A stretch of DNA of 64,000 nt from Rugalucina vietnamica (GCA_964017185.1 OZ024877.1:3884006-3948005), one strand, 5' to 3'; counted from the first letter of the stretch, positions 22,166 through 34,098 are shown. The notes: generated from the letters alone by a model not told the origin. Made by a program: numbers and translations.

Positions 22166-23205
22166 AAAGAGGGCACTATTCGGAAAGGTCGACCGTGCGT
22201 GTAGATATCAAAGTGGGAATCACACATTTTCGTTTAGCGTGCAGCATGTGACAACTGGTTATGCTGGTCTGAATTGCTATTGTACACACGTTATTGAGTG
22301 TTTTGATTGAAAAGTAAGTTGGTTGAAAGGCGTTAAATAAATGATTTTACATGTATCAATTCATATTGATCCTAGTTTCATTTTTATTTGGTATTGCTGC
22401 AGCTTGTGTTGTGCCGTGTGGCGGCCCTAAAAATATACCCGTATATCATCATTAGTGCCAGGGTATATATTCCTTTTGGTCCTTTGAGATTAGCGAGGGT
22501 TCTGAGAAATCAGAAATTCAGTATCGGTTTAAATTCATTTTCTAACCAAGGTTTAGTATATTGGGCTCTGTTTGGATAATATAAGTCTTTGTATCGACTA
22601 TTGGGCCGAAACCGCGATATGGCCCACCCCCTTTCTCATTAATATGTTCACTGCTCTTTAAGGATCTCAGTTTTATTTTCATTTATTATCCATTTTGCCA
22701 AATCTAAAGGGTCACTGAAGAGGCTTAAGTAGTCGAAAGCGGGGTATGGCCCATCCCTTTTCTCATTAATATGCTCACTGCTCTTAAAGTATCTCAGTTT
22801 TATTTTATTACATTTGAATCCTCATGAATAAGTAAACAAACGGAATTAATTTCTCATAATACTATAATTTGTGCAACGTGTGTGTGTTTGTTGTTTGCCC
22901 CACTACTCCTCCTAGGTTTTTGGGCCGATCACCTCCTCGGTTTGTAAAAGCAAAGCAAAATCTTCTGAGGAATCAATATTTATTTACTTATTCACAAGGA
23001 TTCAAGTATATGAATTTATATGCAAGAATCATTTAATAACTTACATTTCAATCAAAACACTTGATAGAAATTCAGACTAGTATAACCAGTTGTCACATGC
23101 TGCACGCTGAACGAAAATCGAACATGTATGATACCCACTTTGCTATTCTACAAGCACCTATACGCGCCTATACGACCTTTTCGAATAGTGCCCTTTTACT
23201 TGAAT
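22166..23205. mobile_element. Foldback-type element with ~150-bp inverted ends
   Basis: AGGGCACTATTCGGAAAGG at 22169 and the following ~140 bp reappear inverted at about 23045-23199 (ACCTTTTCGAATAGTGCCCT), with matching inner landmarks (CAGCATGTGACAACTGGTTA versus TAACCAGTTGTCACATGCTG). The interior, about 22320-23040, contains a dispersed repeat with TCTCATTAATATG and GATCTCAGTTTTATT repeated twice. No transposase frame. Confidence 0.75.
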
Positions 23206-23547
23206 GTGACCCGGTATTAAAAAATCCTAATGTTTGATTTCAGCTATCCGCGTGCCCACAAAAACGTGCACCGTATACCTGAATAGTCTACTCCTATGTG
23301 AACGCAGCCTTATGAGAATTGCTGTTCGTAAATATATAAAAAGGTTATAATGTTATGGCAAAGGTTATATTGGTTGCGTGTTCTGTTAACTAAACAGTTA
23401 TAAAACGGGACAAAGCTAGTCACGGGGAGTTTACAATAAACAATGCGGTCACTCTAGTCAACATAAACAATGCGGCCACTCTAGTCAAAATACGAAACTG
23501 GTTAAGAAGTAAAAATAATAAATCTTTCCCTGCTGTTCGATACAAAA
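23206..23547. other. tRNA flank with a short tandem duplication
   Basis: The only structure is a 27-bp direct duplication, ACAATGCGGTCACTCTAGTC at about 23440 and again at about 23467 with one change. No other feature is supported. Confidence 0.5.
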
Positions 23548-23620
23548 TGGTTCCGCTGGGGCTTGAACCCAGGACCTCTCGCGTGTGAAGCGAGCGTGAT
23601 AACCACTACACTAAGGAACC
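23548..23620 (-). tRNA. tRNA-Val (anticodon CAC)
   Basis: The minus strand folds as a standard 73-nt tRNA: acceptor GGTTCCT/CGGAACC (six pairs, with a T-C mismatch at 7:66), D arm with AGTGTAGTGGTTATCAC, perfect anticodon stem CTCGC/GCGAG around TTCACAC (anticodon CAC), perfect T stem CTGGG/CCCAG with loop TTCAAGC, and discriminator A. TTTT follows at once and would terminate Pol III. The A box (TTAGTGTAGTGG) and B box (GGTTCAAGCC) are good. It carries valine to GUG codons. It is the only clearly functional-looking gene in the window, although the 7:66 mismatch is unusual. Confidence 0.92.
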
Positions 23621-23741
23621 CGTTGATCAATTCTTCTAAACAAATGTGATTGTTTGATTGATATTGTTTGATTTGCGCGGACGTCCCAATATTAGGATGA
23701 CATAACACCAAAACTGTGCTTGGTGGTTATCATGATTTAGT

Positions 23742-24508
23742 TCAGAAAAATCATTACACATTACAGATCTATAGGATATAAATTTAATGTTGTGTGACAG
23801 TCTGCATGCTTAGTTTTTAACCCAATCATGGTTGATAACTATGATGCCTTCTTTAATTGCACGCCGGTGGGTCGGGCGTCAGACTCTATGATGGCCCCCA
23901 CTTAATGCTATTCATTGACGTTGGTTGGGGCCGGAGCTTCTTTTCTGTTGCTTGGCCCACCGGGGTTCAACTGGTCCGGAGTTAGTAAGTTATTTGGCGC
24001 CCAGGGATCTCCATCGTCGGGCAGCTAACTCAATTTGTGAGTCCTTGTTTTTTATTCATCATGGTGGTTATCATGATTTATTTGTTTGTCCTTGATGATT
24101 CACTGACTAGTTAGAGATTCGCCACGAGGACCGAACAACTAACTAAATGTTGTGAACCACTGCAAAAGCTGAGGGTGAGGTTAGGTACCTGTAAAATCGA
24201 TTTAAGCCCACCAGTAATTTTATATTACTGATCTTTCCAAGGCGATACTACTGTAGTGGTTCTTATTGTTTTATGTCTTGGTTTTAAAACTTTTTCTGCT
24301 GTTTGCGCCTTATGTGTGTTTTCGTATTCTTAGTTAAGTTTAGGTAACTGAGTGGCCATCTATTGGGAAAATAGCTGCTCATTCGGCTTTTGATATGTTT
24401 TGGTGGTATAAGTGCCTGATTGTTAATTTATGTTTCCCATCTCGGTTTTTGGAGAGCGATTCACCCTCTGATTGCACATTTTCCTGATCGTTGCCTACTT
24501 GTACCGTT
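23742..24508 (+). mobile_element. PLE fragment: RT C-terminus plus 3' region
   Basis: Begins in codons equivalent to FRKIITRYRRIGYN (frame broken). It runs through the AACCCAATCATGGTTGATAA and GTGGGTCGGGCGTCAGACTC segments to a stop after ATGATGGCCCCC, then the whole 3' region to TTGCCTACTTGTACC at about 24503. It is a useful uninterrupted reference for the tails disrupted elsewhere. Confidence 0.8.
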
Positions 24509-24944
24509 TTATTTGTTTGTCCTTGGCCATTCATTGATTAGTTAGAGATTAACCACGAGGACCGAACAACTAGCTAAGTGTTGTGAACAACTGCAGATGA
24601 GGGTGAGGTTAGGCGCCTATAAAATCGATTTACGCCGCCCCAGTAATTTTATATTACTGCTCGTTCCAAGGCCATACGTCTGTTGTGGTTCCATTTTTTT
24701 TTTTTTTCGTTTTGGTGTCGAATTTGTGTGTTGTTTGATATGAACCTTATGTGCGTTTTCATATTTTCATTTAAGTTCGGGTAACCGAGAGGCCGCCTAT
24801 TGGGAAATAGCTGCTCATTCAGCTTACGATTTGTTTTCTAAGTATATGTACCTGACTGTCAATTTAGTCCCCCCCCCTCGTTTTTGGAGTGGGAATTTCT
24901 TTCTGATTGCGCCTTTTCCTGATCATTGCCTACTTGTACCTTTT
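24509..24944 (+). mobile_element. Second PLE 3' fragment in direct tandem
   Basis: Immediately after the previous tail the sequence restarts at TTTATTTGTTTGTCCTTGGC and repeats the final ~430 bp of the 3' region, ending CATTGCCTACTTGTACC. Head-to-tail partial tandems are characteristic of Penelope-like elements. Confidence 0.8.
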
Positions 24945-24985
24945 GAAATATAACCAACCAAGTAAGCAACCAAGGCTTATAAATT

Positions 24986-25220
24986 GAGCCGCATCGTGAG
25001 AAAACCGGATTTTTGCCTATGCGAAAACAAAGGCGCAGATCAGCTTCGCGGTAACCGCGAAGATGATCAGCGCCTTTGTTTTCGCTACACGGATAGTACA
25101 TTTCCTCTTCTTCTTATATCCGAAATTTCAAGCTTCTAGCCTGCTTCTGAGACTGTACAGCCCGGTTTGTGTCGGACCTGGTCGGAAACCCCGAAGACCG
25201 GTTTTCTCGCGTCGCGGCTT
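24986..25220 (+). mobile_element. ~235-bp palindromic MITE, subtype 2
   Basis: Ends GAGCCGCATCGTGAGAAAAC and, inverted, GGTTTTCTCGCGTCGCGGCT. The central palindrome around GATCAGCTTCGCGGT is the same as in subtype 1, but both terminal repeats differ from subtype 1 in a matched way (CGTGAGAAAACCGG rather than CATGGGAAAACCAA). 59266 and 33085 are of the same subtype. Confidence 0.85.
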
Positions 25221-25649
25221 ATATGGAATGCTTGACTTGCAACTGGAGATCAGTAAGAATATCCAGAGTACTAAAATTGTACGTTTAGAGTCATCTCCTA
25301 AACATTGTTTTAGTTATTTCACCCTGTTTAGGCATGTGTCTTTGATTTAGATGTACCTTGTGTAAATTTTTGAAATTGCAGTATATTTATCTGGTTATCG
25401 TCGCCGGTTTACAAACTTGGGGTCACTGATGCGGGTTCAGTACCCGAAATTGCGCAATATGGCTCATACTACTTCCATTTGAACGTTTTCACTGCTTCCA
25501 AAGGATCAAGCTTTTATATTTTATTCTTGGACAGGTTCAGACCTTCTGAGCTTTGCCTGGAGGCATAATCAGCCCATCTATTTCTCACGGCCATAACGGG
25601 CGGGCCGATATTCCAAAACGACCACTGTAGCTCTTTTTAGAGAGACATA
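25221..25649. repeat. Fragments of dispersed repeats
   Basis: AATTGCGCAATATGGCTCAT and nearby blocks recur (inverted or diverged) at 59640 and 59950. GAGCTTTGCCTGGAGGCAT at about 25550 recurs at 36240 (inverted) and 56365. No gene. Confidence 0.5.
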
Positions 25650-26130
25650 CACTGAAAAAAGTTATGAGGCCGCCTCATATTTTTTCTTCTAGTTCAGAAA
25701 GTAAAATACGATATCAATTAAAATTCATAATTATATGAATAAACCAATGTCTAACAGTGGCGCTGTGAGTCTCTATGATATATCTCACACAGACGAAGCA
25801 TGAGTAAAGGTACCCTCTTTTCGAAAAGTCACACTTTATTAACATCAAATTAAATGTCATACTATGACGTTGTGTTTTATATTTTAATTCATTTGAAAGT
25901 GCTACTGACTGCCATGATGCAAGATAAAATTAAGTCAGATGTGTTGCTGCAATAAGAATCTTCGTTTCTGTTTTGTACATGCACGAGGACAGCAACAATG
26001 ATGAATAACTGGAATTCAGCTTTTTGCATTCAATTTGCATACAAACTTTGTTCTTCTCCGGATGCTTTATTATCAGCAGCATGGCATTGAAAATTTCAGC
26101 GATTATTTAGGTCTAATACTAAACTTTGAA

Positions 26131-28680
26131 AAGGGGGGGTCTCACGCTATATGAAATTTACATAGGGTTCTGCCCACGCACCGATTTTTATAATATTATG
26201 CATATTGCTTGCTTGGTGCATGGCCACATTATTAGTAATATAGATTTTCTTTTAACTACTTAAAATTTTTAAATACAACATTTTGTACTAGAGGGGGTCT
26301 GAATATAGGGGTATGTGTGATTAAAGTCGCCCATAACCATCATAATAGCCTCTTCCTAGTTCTGTTTGTTTGTAAAATTATCTAGAATGATCACCCATCA
26401 ATTTGGTATTGCACAATTGTTGATAGCTATAATATTGAATTCAGCTGATTATCATTTATTTTGCAGATGACCCCAAATTTTAACTCCATAATGGTGTGAC
26501 CACATGTTTGATTCTCAATATTAACATGTTCCATGCTTTGTCAACCTATAATTTTAACCTCAAATTAGGCTACACATATATAGATTATATGCTGAAAATT
26601 TCGTGAAATTTGAAGACCGGTAACATCTTTTTCTAGGACATTGAATGATACAAGTCAGAATTCTGAAAAACGTAAAATTAATAATGATTTATCCTATTAT
26701 AAGTATGTTATGTTATTAACATGTTACAAAGCAAACTTTTTCTGAATAATTTTCCGGCTAAACATTTTTGTGTCTTGCATGACCATCAACGCTATTTTAT
26801 ATATTTTTAATATTGATTTTAGTGAGAAAATTGCACCCTGTCTTGGACCTTATAAAGCATATCTGCCCATCATTTTTAGTTTTCATAATTAGATTTTAGA
26901 ACATGATTCTATCTATTATTTGCCATTTTCTATAATTTATTTGTGTTTATAATGCAATTGTCTAGGTTTTTTTACTGTTTTGATTTTTTTTTTTTTTTCA
27001 AAAATTAAGTTGTTTAGGTATTAATTAATTTAATGAACTTATACAGCTATGTTGTTGATTTCTACATCCTTTGACTCACGTCATATGGAAAACCTAAGGG
27101 ATTTAGCATTTTTGTTTATAAAATAAACCTGATGAGGCTAAGGACAATTCATTTCCTGCTGATTACATCACGACTTCAGAAAAAAAAAAAAAACACCCCA
27201 TCCACCCAAGTATTTAATGAAGCAAAACCAATAGGATGAAGAAAGAAAATGAAATATCAATAGATAAAATTATATGATACGTTACTAACAAGAGTAACTG
27301 GTTAACTACTTGTGGGGTTTTTTTTGCATGAAATAACAAACATTTTTTCTGCATTTATAATTGACTATTTATTAAAAAAAAAAGAAAAAAAAAACATGAA
27401 CATTTATGGATTCATAAATTTGTTAAAAACCTTGAGATTTATAAACATTCAAGTTTGGATATTTATCTGAGTTATTCATTTCAAAAATAGGTGAGGTAGA
27501 AAGCTTGTCAATAATGGATATGTTAAATGAAGAATTAAAATAAATCTGATATTTAAAGTGAAAGGTATACCTGAGCATCACATCTGAACACTTACAAAGA
27601 GAAAAGCCTGTCACATAGCTGAATTATGCACTTACTGGATAAGTATAAAGATAATAGTGATCCAAAAGTTAGAAAGTGCCACTGTATTTGGTATTCTTGT
27701 CAATCTTTTAACTAAAGTTGGCATCAGCAACAACTAAATAAGTAAAGTTATGAATAAGTAATCGTATAAACGACAATACAAAGATGGTAAAACAAATGGA
27801 GAAATCAGTCAAATATCTATTACCATTATGGTGGTCAATCACAAATTAAATGAATGTTACTCAAGTTAAGAATTATCCAAATACATCTAAACCTAAAGAA
27901 ATATTAAATGATGAAATTATAAAAACAAAAACATTTCATTAATATACTTAAACCTGAAAATGTTTGTTGATCATAAAATTTTGTATGAAAAATTGATAAT
28001 AACTTTGAGGTAGGTCACCATAAAATATGTGAAATTGCTATATATAATAACCATTTTTATATTAGGAATTAATATTTTATATGTAATTTTTCATTTCTAA
28101 TGATAAAATTATGGAATAACATGATTTTAGACGAAAAAAAAGCCAAAAACACTAAAATCCATTTTTGTCAAAAATTGACCAACATGTATATCATGTACAT
28201 TTCAACAGTGTTACCGGTTTTGAAAATTTATAAAACTTAACCAGCATGAAGAGGGTACCGCTGGCCAACTTTATAGACAGTATCATAGGTTGACAAGCAC
28301 TGGAACATATCAAAATATGAGACACAATTTGTCATTTTCAAAAATATTTTTTATAAAATTTTGACAATTTCAAGTTCAAGTTTCAATAAAAAGTCTATCT
28401 GGTTATCTATTTAAGCCAAAATGGTATCAAAGTCACCCATGTGGAGTCCTTTTTGAATTCCAGTTTTAATTGGGTTAATAAAAATTGAATAAGGGATAAC
28501 ATATAGGCAAAGTATAACGCAGGTATGGTCACAAAGGTGGAGTAAGTCAGGGTACTATTCTGAGACCTAAAAATGTTTTTTCAAAACAAATAAATGCATT
28601 TTTATAGGTGTTAGAACGAAGGCATTCACCATGCAAAGCAAGAACAAAATTGGTGCCTGGGCGCATATGAGACCCCCCCT
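26131..28680. mobile_element. ~2.55-kb nested element, non-coding, AT-rich
   Basis: Absent from copy 2 of the host element (the join there is at about 31165). The ends are inverted: AGGGGGGGTCTCA on the left and TGAGACCCCCCCT on the right, with weaker similarity beyond (TGCCCACGCACC versus GGTGCCTGGGCG). The interior is about 70 percent A+T, with no frame over 100 codons and no recognisable protein. The target duplication is not clear. Confidence 0.6.
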
Positions 28681-29192
28681 TTAAAAAATCGTCCACAAAT
28701 TTTGTTATTTTGTTCGTTAAAAATTGGCATTGGAACCGGAAGTGTGCAGCAGCCGTGACCTGTTTGTCCTCGAAAATAGTCTGAAACATTTCATTCAAGA
28801 TATATCTCTCATTTCCATGCCTCATCAATTGAATTTAACGGGGATTAACATGTTTAAAAGGCACATTGATGAATTTTCTAACAAATCTCAAAAATAACGA
28901 TTTTTAAAAATGCGTAAAAAATCTACCAGTAGAGAAAATTCGAATTTTCCAAGCCAGAAGGGCCCCTTTGATGACACCCGTTCGCCATTTCAATAAATGT
29001 TGTGCTTTAACTATTTTTTATTTAAAAACATTGATTTTTGCACTTTTACTCCAAAAGCGCGTTTAGTGAAAGAAAATTATTTCCGAACACTTTGGAACTT
29101 TACTTACTTGAAAGACACATCTTTAGGCAAAATTCGTGCAATTTTGAACATGGCTTAGAAAACAAAAATGAGTTTGAAAAGTGGCCTCTTAT

Positions 29193-29781
29193 GATGGTTG
29201 GCCCAGTTTTCGTGGTACTAATAATTCATAGGCATCTCCTGGATAACAGAAACAGCTCATAGCTTAAATAAATATGGAATTATATAAAATAGACCTTGAC
29301 ATTCTATGTCCATCTTACCTTTTCATGGCAAATCTGTTTATTGATTACATAGACGCCATTTTGAATGACGTATTGATCTTTGATGTCATCAAAAGTAAGG
29401 CACCAGAATTCGTGGGTCATTTAAGAAGTGGCTGGAAATTTCAATGCTTCAGTAAATTCTTATCAGATTTTAATGTCTCATGATTTTATCACACCTTGTG
29501 AATTGAAATAAGTAAATTTGAAAATAATTCACTGTCAGATGTTATAATAGAAACATTTTAAAAACATCTACCAATTTTGAATAAAGCTTAACACCCATTC
29601 AGAATCAAATCAATGAGAAAATTGAACAACCCTCACTAAAACATTTTTTGAATATTTTTCTTGCACAATTTGGATGACATACGCTGGTAAACTTGACGAC
29701 TTGTGAGAAAATACAGTTTCAGCTGAAAAACGTGTATACCACGAAAACTGGAACCACCACGAAAACTGGGCTAAGTACCAT
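29193..29781. mobile_element. ~590-bp nested element with GCCCAGTTTTCGTGGT ends
   Basis: GCCCAGTTTTCGTGGTAC at 29201 is matched inverted by CCACGAAAACTGGGC at about 29757, with an extra tandem half (ACCACGAAAACTGG) just inside. The segment is missing from copy 2, where GTGGCCTCTTTATAAC runs straight to the end. Small frames inside are not convincing. Confidence 0.55.
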
Positions 29782-29842
29782 ATAACATTTTTTCAGTGTA
29801 TAAATGAACTACATAAAGTAAGTTTTAAAAAATGTTACATAG

Positions 29843-29912
29843 AGAGGTACAAGGAGGCAAAGATCAGGAAAAGGCGCAATCAGAAAAAGATTCCCACTCC
29901 AAAAACCGAGGT
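29843..29912 (-). mobile_element. Short PLE 3'-end fragment
   Basis: AAAGATCAGGAAAAGGCGCA and AAAAAGATTCCCACTCCAAA are the complement of the last ~70 bp of the PLE family. The fragment ends abruptly at CCGAGGTATGAAG. Confidence 0.75.
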
Positions 29913-30664
29913 ATGAAGGTATCATTCAGAGGCATACAGCTCGAAAACATGCAAGCTACCCTATATTAGTTATGTTTTTAAGTGTTTTGATTTTAATTTT
30001 GGAAGCAATAAAAGGGCTGTAAGAAAAAAAAAACTTTGAATATCTTTTATTGGCAGTGAACATCCTTAATGTAACTTAGTTTAAGTTTTGCAGCTGTCTT
30101 GATAATGCCAGACTTTTCAGACTCATAATCTCCTTTCTTCTGCCCTTCATAGAATTTGTGAAAATCGCAATTTTTATGCCGTTTTTCGTTTTATTGATAT
30201 CTGAGACCACATTTCGTAAAACCGTACAAACTTTTAAATAAACACACATGAGAAAGAAAGACTGACATGTTTATATGAACTCATATTAAAATAGGCCAGG
30301 AACCAGTGTGCGATGTTTTCATGGTTAATGTACTATACCCCCTAATTTGACTGACATCTAAAATTTTCAGATAAGTTACAGAAAAATGGACGAAAAAATG
30401 AAGTTCCTTAGATTGATAATTTTCATGGCTTGTCGAATGCATATCATCGATATGTATTTAAATATAAAAACATAGGAAATATATGCAGCCGTTTTAAGAG
30501 ATATTTACTAAAATAATAACCGGAAGTTCAAAATGTCAACTGCTACCAGCGAACATCCTTAAACGCATTGAAGCCAACAAGACGTTTTATATTTCTTCTG
30601 GTAAATTAATCTCAATTGAATCAAACTTAAATTGTGTCCCTGACAGCTTGCATGGTTTCTGAAA
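29913..30664. other. No feature recognised
   Basis: AT-rich sequence between a PLE fragment and TA-element copy 2. No gene, tRNA or repeat match seen. Confidence 0.35.
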
Positions 30665-30666
30665 TA

Positions 30667-31710
30667 CACTGAAAAAAAGTTATAAGAGGCCACCTCATAT
30701 TTTGTCTCCTAGTTCAGAAAGTAAAATACGATCAATTAAAATTCATGATCATATGAATAAACCAATGTCTAACAGTGGCTCTGTGAGTTTCTGTATTCCA
30801 AAATGCGTGATACTTCTCACACAGACGAAGCATGTGTAAAGGTACCCTATTTCAAAAAGTCACACTTTATTAACATCAAATTAAATGTCATATTATGACG
30901 TTGTGTTTTTACATTTTAATTTATTTGAAAGTGCTACTGACTGCCATGATGCAAGATAAAATTAAGTCAAAAGTGTTGCTGCAATAAGAATCTTCGTTTC
31001 TGTTTTGCACATGCAAGAAGACAACAACCTGAATAACAGGAATTCAGCTTTTGTATGCAATTTGCATACCAACTTTGTTCTTCTCCAGTTGCGTTATTAT
31101 CAGCAGCACGGCATTGAAATTTTCAGCGATTATCTAGGTCAAATACTAGACTCTGATAAACTTTGAAAATTAAAAAAATCATCCACAAATTTTGTTATTT
31201 TGTTCGTTAAAAATTGGCATTGAAACCGGAAGTGTGCGGCAGCCTTGACCTGTTGGTCCTCGAAAATGGTCAAAAACAGTTCAGTCGAATTATATCTCTC
31301 ATTTCCAGGCCTCATCAAGTGAATTTAACAGGGGTCAACATGTTTAAGAGGCACATTTATGAATTTTTCAAAAAATCTCAAAATTGGCGATTTTTAAAAA
31401 TGCATAAAAATTCTACCAGTAGAGAAAATTCGAATGTTTGATGTTTTTCCGAGTCGTAACGACCCCTTTGATGACACCCGTTCCTAATTTTAATAAATGG
31501 TGTGCTGTATCAAATTTTTTATTTAAAAACATTGATTTTTGCATTTTTACTCCAAAAACGCCTTTAGTAAAAGAAAATTATTTCTTAACACTTTGGAACT
31601 TTACTTACTTGAAAGACACGTCTTTTTGCAAAAAATTGTGCAATTTTGAACTTGGCTTAGAAACAAAAAGTGAGTTTGAAAAGTGGCCTCTTTATAACTT
31701 TTTTTCAGTG
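30667..31710. mobile_element. TA-inserting element copy 2, ~1.04 kb, compact
   Basis: The ends CACTGAAAAAAAGTTATAAG and, inverted, TTATAACTTTTTTTCAGTG give TIRs of about 27 bp extending into GAGGCCAC/GTGGCCTC. TA flanks at 30665-30666 and 31711-31712. It is collinear with the outer parts of 25650-29798 and serves as the unfilled form of that copy. Non-autonomous. Confidence 0.85.
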
Positions 31711-31966
31711 TACATATTTGACAGCAAAAAGTCAGATGTGAAAATAATATCTCTTGCTCAAGAAATTATTCAGTCAGAAAGTTATAGAACATTTACAGAT
31801 CGGGCTTTATGTGTTATGTCACCATCGGTTTGGATCTCGACACCTTACAGAGATACCTTATACACCACTGGATTCTGTTCATCAGACAGCGAAGTTCAAA
31901 GATTCGAGTCAAGTGCCGCATATGGGACATATTTCTATGCCACTCAGTTTGTACAAATTATTAGTT
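31709..31966 (+). CDS. Possible exon directly after a transposon-supplied splice acceptor
   Basis: The right TIR of the preceding element ends ACTTTTTTTCAG|TG, a model polypyrimidine tract plus AG. From 31709 an open frame runs 85 codons (VYIFDSKKSDVKIISL, TDRALCVMSPSVWIST and TPYRDTLYTTGFCSSD segments) to a TAG at 31964-31966. The composition looks more like coding sequence than the surroundings, but I do not recognise it. An overlapping frame (31754-31999) also exists, so chance is possible. Confidence 0.25.
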
Positions 31967-32829
31967 GACAACATTGACAACATGGACCTCAATACTTAAG
32001 GTCATTGTTCTAAACACTGGCATATTTTGGCTGCTTCGAACATGTTCGGCCAGTTTTGACCATCTGATTGGAGAGAAAACAAGAATGTATTTTGCCAAAA
32101 GTTTGTCCGACTCTATTATGAATAGTTATTCTTTATTGCCAAACATCACAATTTTAATCATGCAAAGCACCAGTATGGCGTTACAAGGGATATGAAAAGT
32201 GACCAAAACAAAGCATTTTCGATAAACTTACCACCATGAATAGCTTAGGTAATCCTTTTGCACGCGAATGGCAGATTTTTTCTGCACATCACATTCCGAC
32301 TGCATTAAACAAGATATTTAACTATCCAAAAACACATTTGTTTTGAGAAAATTAGTTATGGTTCATGTAGAGCAATGTACGCGCAAAATGTAGTATATAA
32401 TTTTCCTTGTGTACATGTTTTAATATTACACAACAGTTTTGAGAAAGTCCTGAACATGGGGTGCAATATACTCTTCCTCAAAAGTCCTGTCACCCTATTA
32501 GTTTTCATTTATTGAATAAATGAAAATGCATTGTGTTCCATTTTTGTCTATTGAAATATACATGACAAAGTCCAGTATGCCAAATGTCCCTTTCATGCAG
32601 TTCACGTTTGTTGCGTATGTGCAGTTTAAACACATTTTTGTTTATAGTTACAAGGGTGCGAATGGGTGGGGATCGGGGGTGGAGGTCAGTCCATGTTAGT
32701 TGCATCCTTCGGATACAACTGAAGTCTAGAGCATCCGTGGTGTGGTAAAGCTATCTGCTATGTAATAAGTGGTTGGGAAGTCGCTCTAGGGCTTCTCCGG
32801 CATATTCATTCCAGATGAAATTTCAAATA
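31967..32829. other. No feature recognised
   Basis: No gene or repeat of the window families is supported here. A GGTGGGGATCGGGGGTGGAG run near 32665 is the only GC-rich spot. Confidence 0.35.
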
Positions 32830-33460
32830 TGCCCTGTCTCAGTTTGAATTCGTTCGAATTGATGCTTTACATCCCAGTCAACAGCTAAGGTCATGTCGGG
32901 ACGTTGCTTCCACTTTATGGGGCTCTTGCCCAAAATGAAGACGCCCCAGTCAACAGCCAAGGTCATGTTGGGACATTGCCTCCATTTTATGGGACTCTTG
33001 CCCAAAATGAAGATGTCATGAGTCTTTGACATCCAACATGTGCTTCAAATATAACCAGACAAAGCCAAAGGGGTTATAATATATGAGCCTTGATGCGAGA
33101 AAACCGGTCTTCACGGTTTCCTACCAGGTCCGACATAAACGGGTCTGTGCAGTCTCAGAAAAAGGTCAAAAGCTTGAAATTTCGGATTTAGGAAGAAGAG
33201 AAATTTTACTATCCGAGTGGTGAAACCAAAGGCGCTGATCAGCTTCGCAGTTACTGCGAATCTGAGCTGCGCCTTTGTTTTTCGCATATGCAAAATTCCG
33301 GTTTTCTCACGATGCGGCTCATATTATAATGTGCAGATGGTTAGACTCGGAACCTCTTTTCCTGGGCAGGCTCAGACCCGAGCGGTTAACCAGTAATCAG
33401 ATAGCCAGTCAGCATCGTACAGGCTTTCACTGGAGGCCCTGTTTCAGTATGACTTGCGAT
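32830..33460. repeat. Dispersed repeat copy (GTCATGTCGGGACGTTGC family), split by a MITE
   Basis: GAATTGATGCTTTACATCCC, GTCATGTCGGGACGTTGC and CTTTTCCTGGGCAGGCTCAG belong to a family also at 36230-36492 (inverted), 39345-39645 and 55495-55680. Within this copy an ~80-bp block (CAGTCAACAGCYAAGGTCAT) is tandemly duplicated at 32875 and 32947. The MITE at 33085-33320 sits between GGGGTTATAAT and TATAATGTGCAG. Confidence 0.65.
33085..33320 (-). mobile_element. ~235-bp palindromic MITE, subtype 2, inverted
   Basis: Ends GAGCCTTGATGCGAGAAAAC and CGGTTTTCTCACGATGCGGC. Flanked by ATAT on both sides (4-bp duplication). The central palindrome has several mismatches (CAGTTACTGCGAATCTGAG), so this copy is older than the others. 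Confidence 0.8.
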
Positions 33461-33749
33461 GTAAGTAGGGCATAAAATGCTGACACTACAACAAGAATAT
33501 GATTCAGTGGTCTAAGTTTCAGATTTTTCTTAAATAGTTGCTATTCGTCTTACTGCTGATATATATTACAAAGTACGTGATTTGGGACTTCACTTCAATG
33601 CTACACTGCTAAACTGCTGACAGCCCCACAAGCCGTTGGCTCCGCCCCGACATGACTAAAAAATTGTTGACTGGAATGTTAAGCCTCCATACAAACAACC
33701 AAATTAACTGCTGACACCCTACGGACATTTTTCCCAAATCGTGCTTGCT

Positions 33750-34045
33750 CATTGTGTAATGGTTAGAGATCCAGAGCCGCATCATAAATAAGACCGTTTA
33801 AATGGTATCAGTGGCTACTTTGCTTGGCGCTCAGCATTATAAGGCAAGCACTGGATTCTCTTCTTTCAAAATATAGCATTACTTACATCTCGAAAATATA
33901 TGAAAATGACTGAAAAAAAAACAAAAAAAGGTCTGATACTGATCACTGTCTGTATTCACTGGAGGACCATATGGGAGATTGTCAATTGTGCTAAATTTGT
34001 TGTCCTCCTAAAATATAAATTTTATTTATTTATTTATTTATAATT
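33750..34045 (+). mobile_element. SINE, second copy, head damaged, (TTTA)n tail
   Basis: GTAATGGTTAGAG at 33757 is all that remains of the tRNA head. From GTATCAGTGGCTACTTTGC onward it is collinear with 19210-19480, including GAGGACCATATGG at 33962, TTGTCCTCC at about 34000 and a simple repeat tail (TTTATTTATTTA). The body is well conserved despite the head loss. Confidence 0.75.
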
Positions 34046-34093
34046 ATTATTATTTTTATTACAACACTTAAGGTTACCCATACCAACAGCAAA

Positions 34094-34098
<5 letters not shown>

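Larger units (their letters stand above)
25650..29798. mobile_element. TA-inserting element copy 1 (CACTGAAAAAA ends) with nested elements
   Basis: Left end CACTGAAAAAAGTTATGAGG at 25650, right end ATAACATTTTTTCAGTG at 29782-29798, flanked by TA (25648-25649, 29799-29800). Its outer parts, 25650-26130 and 28681-29190, match copy 2 at 30667-31710, which lacks the inner 2.5 kb and the 3' nested piece. Tc1/mariner-like on TIR and TA criteria. No transposase frame remains. Confidence 0.75.

Noticed and set aside
31438-31968. Single 176-codon gene
   Set aside because: The first half lies inside the TA element (terminal region repeated at 29038-29190). Only the part after the TIR (31709 on) is kept, as a low-confidence exon candidate.
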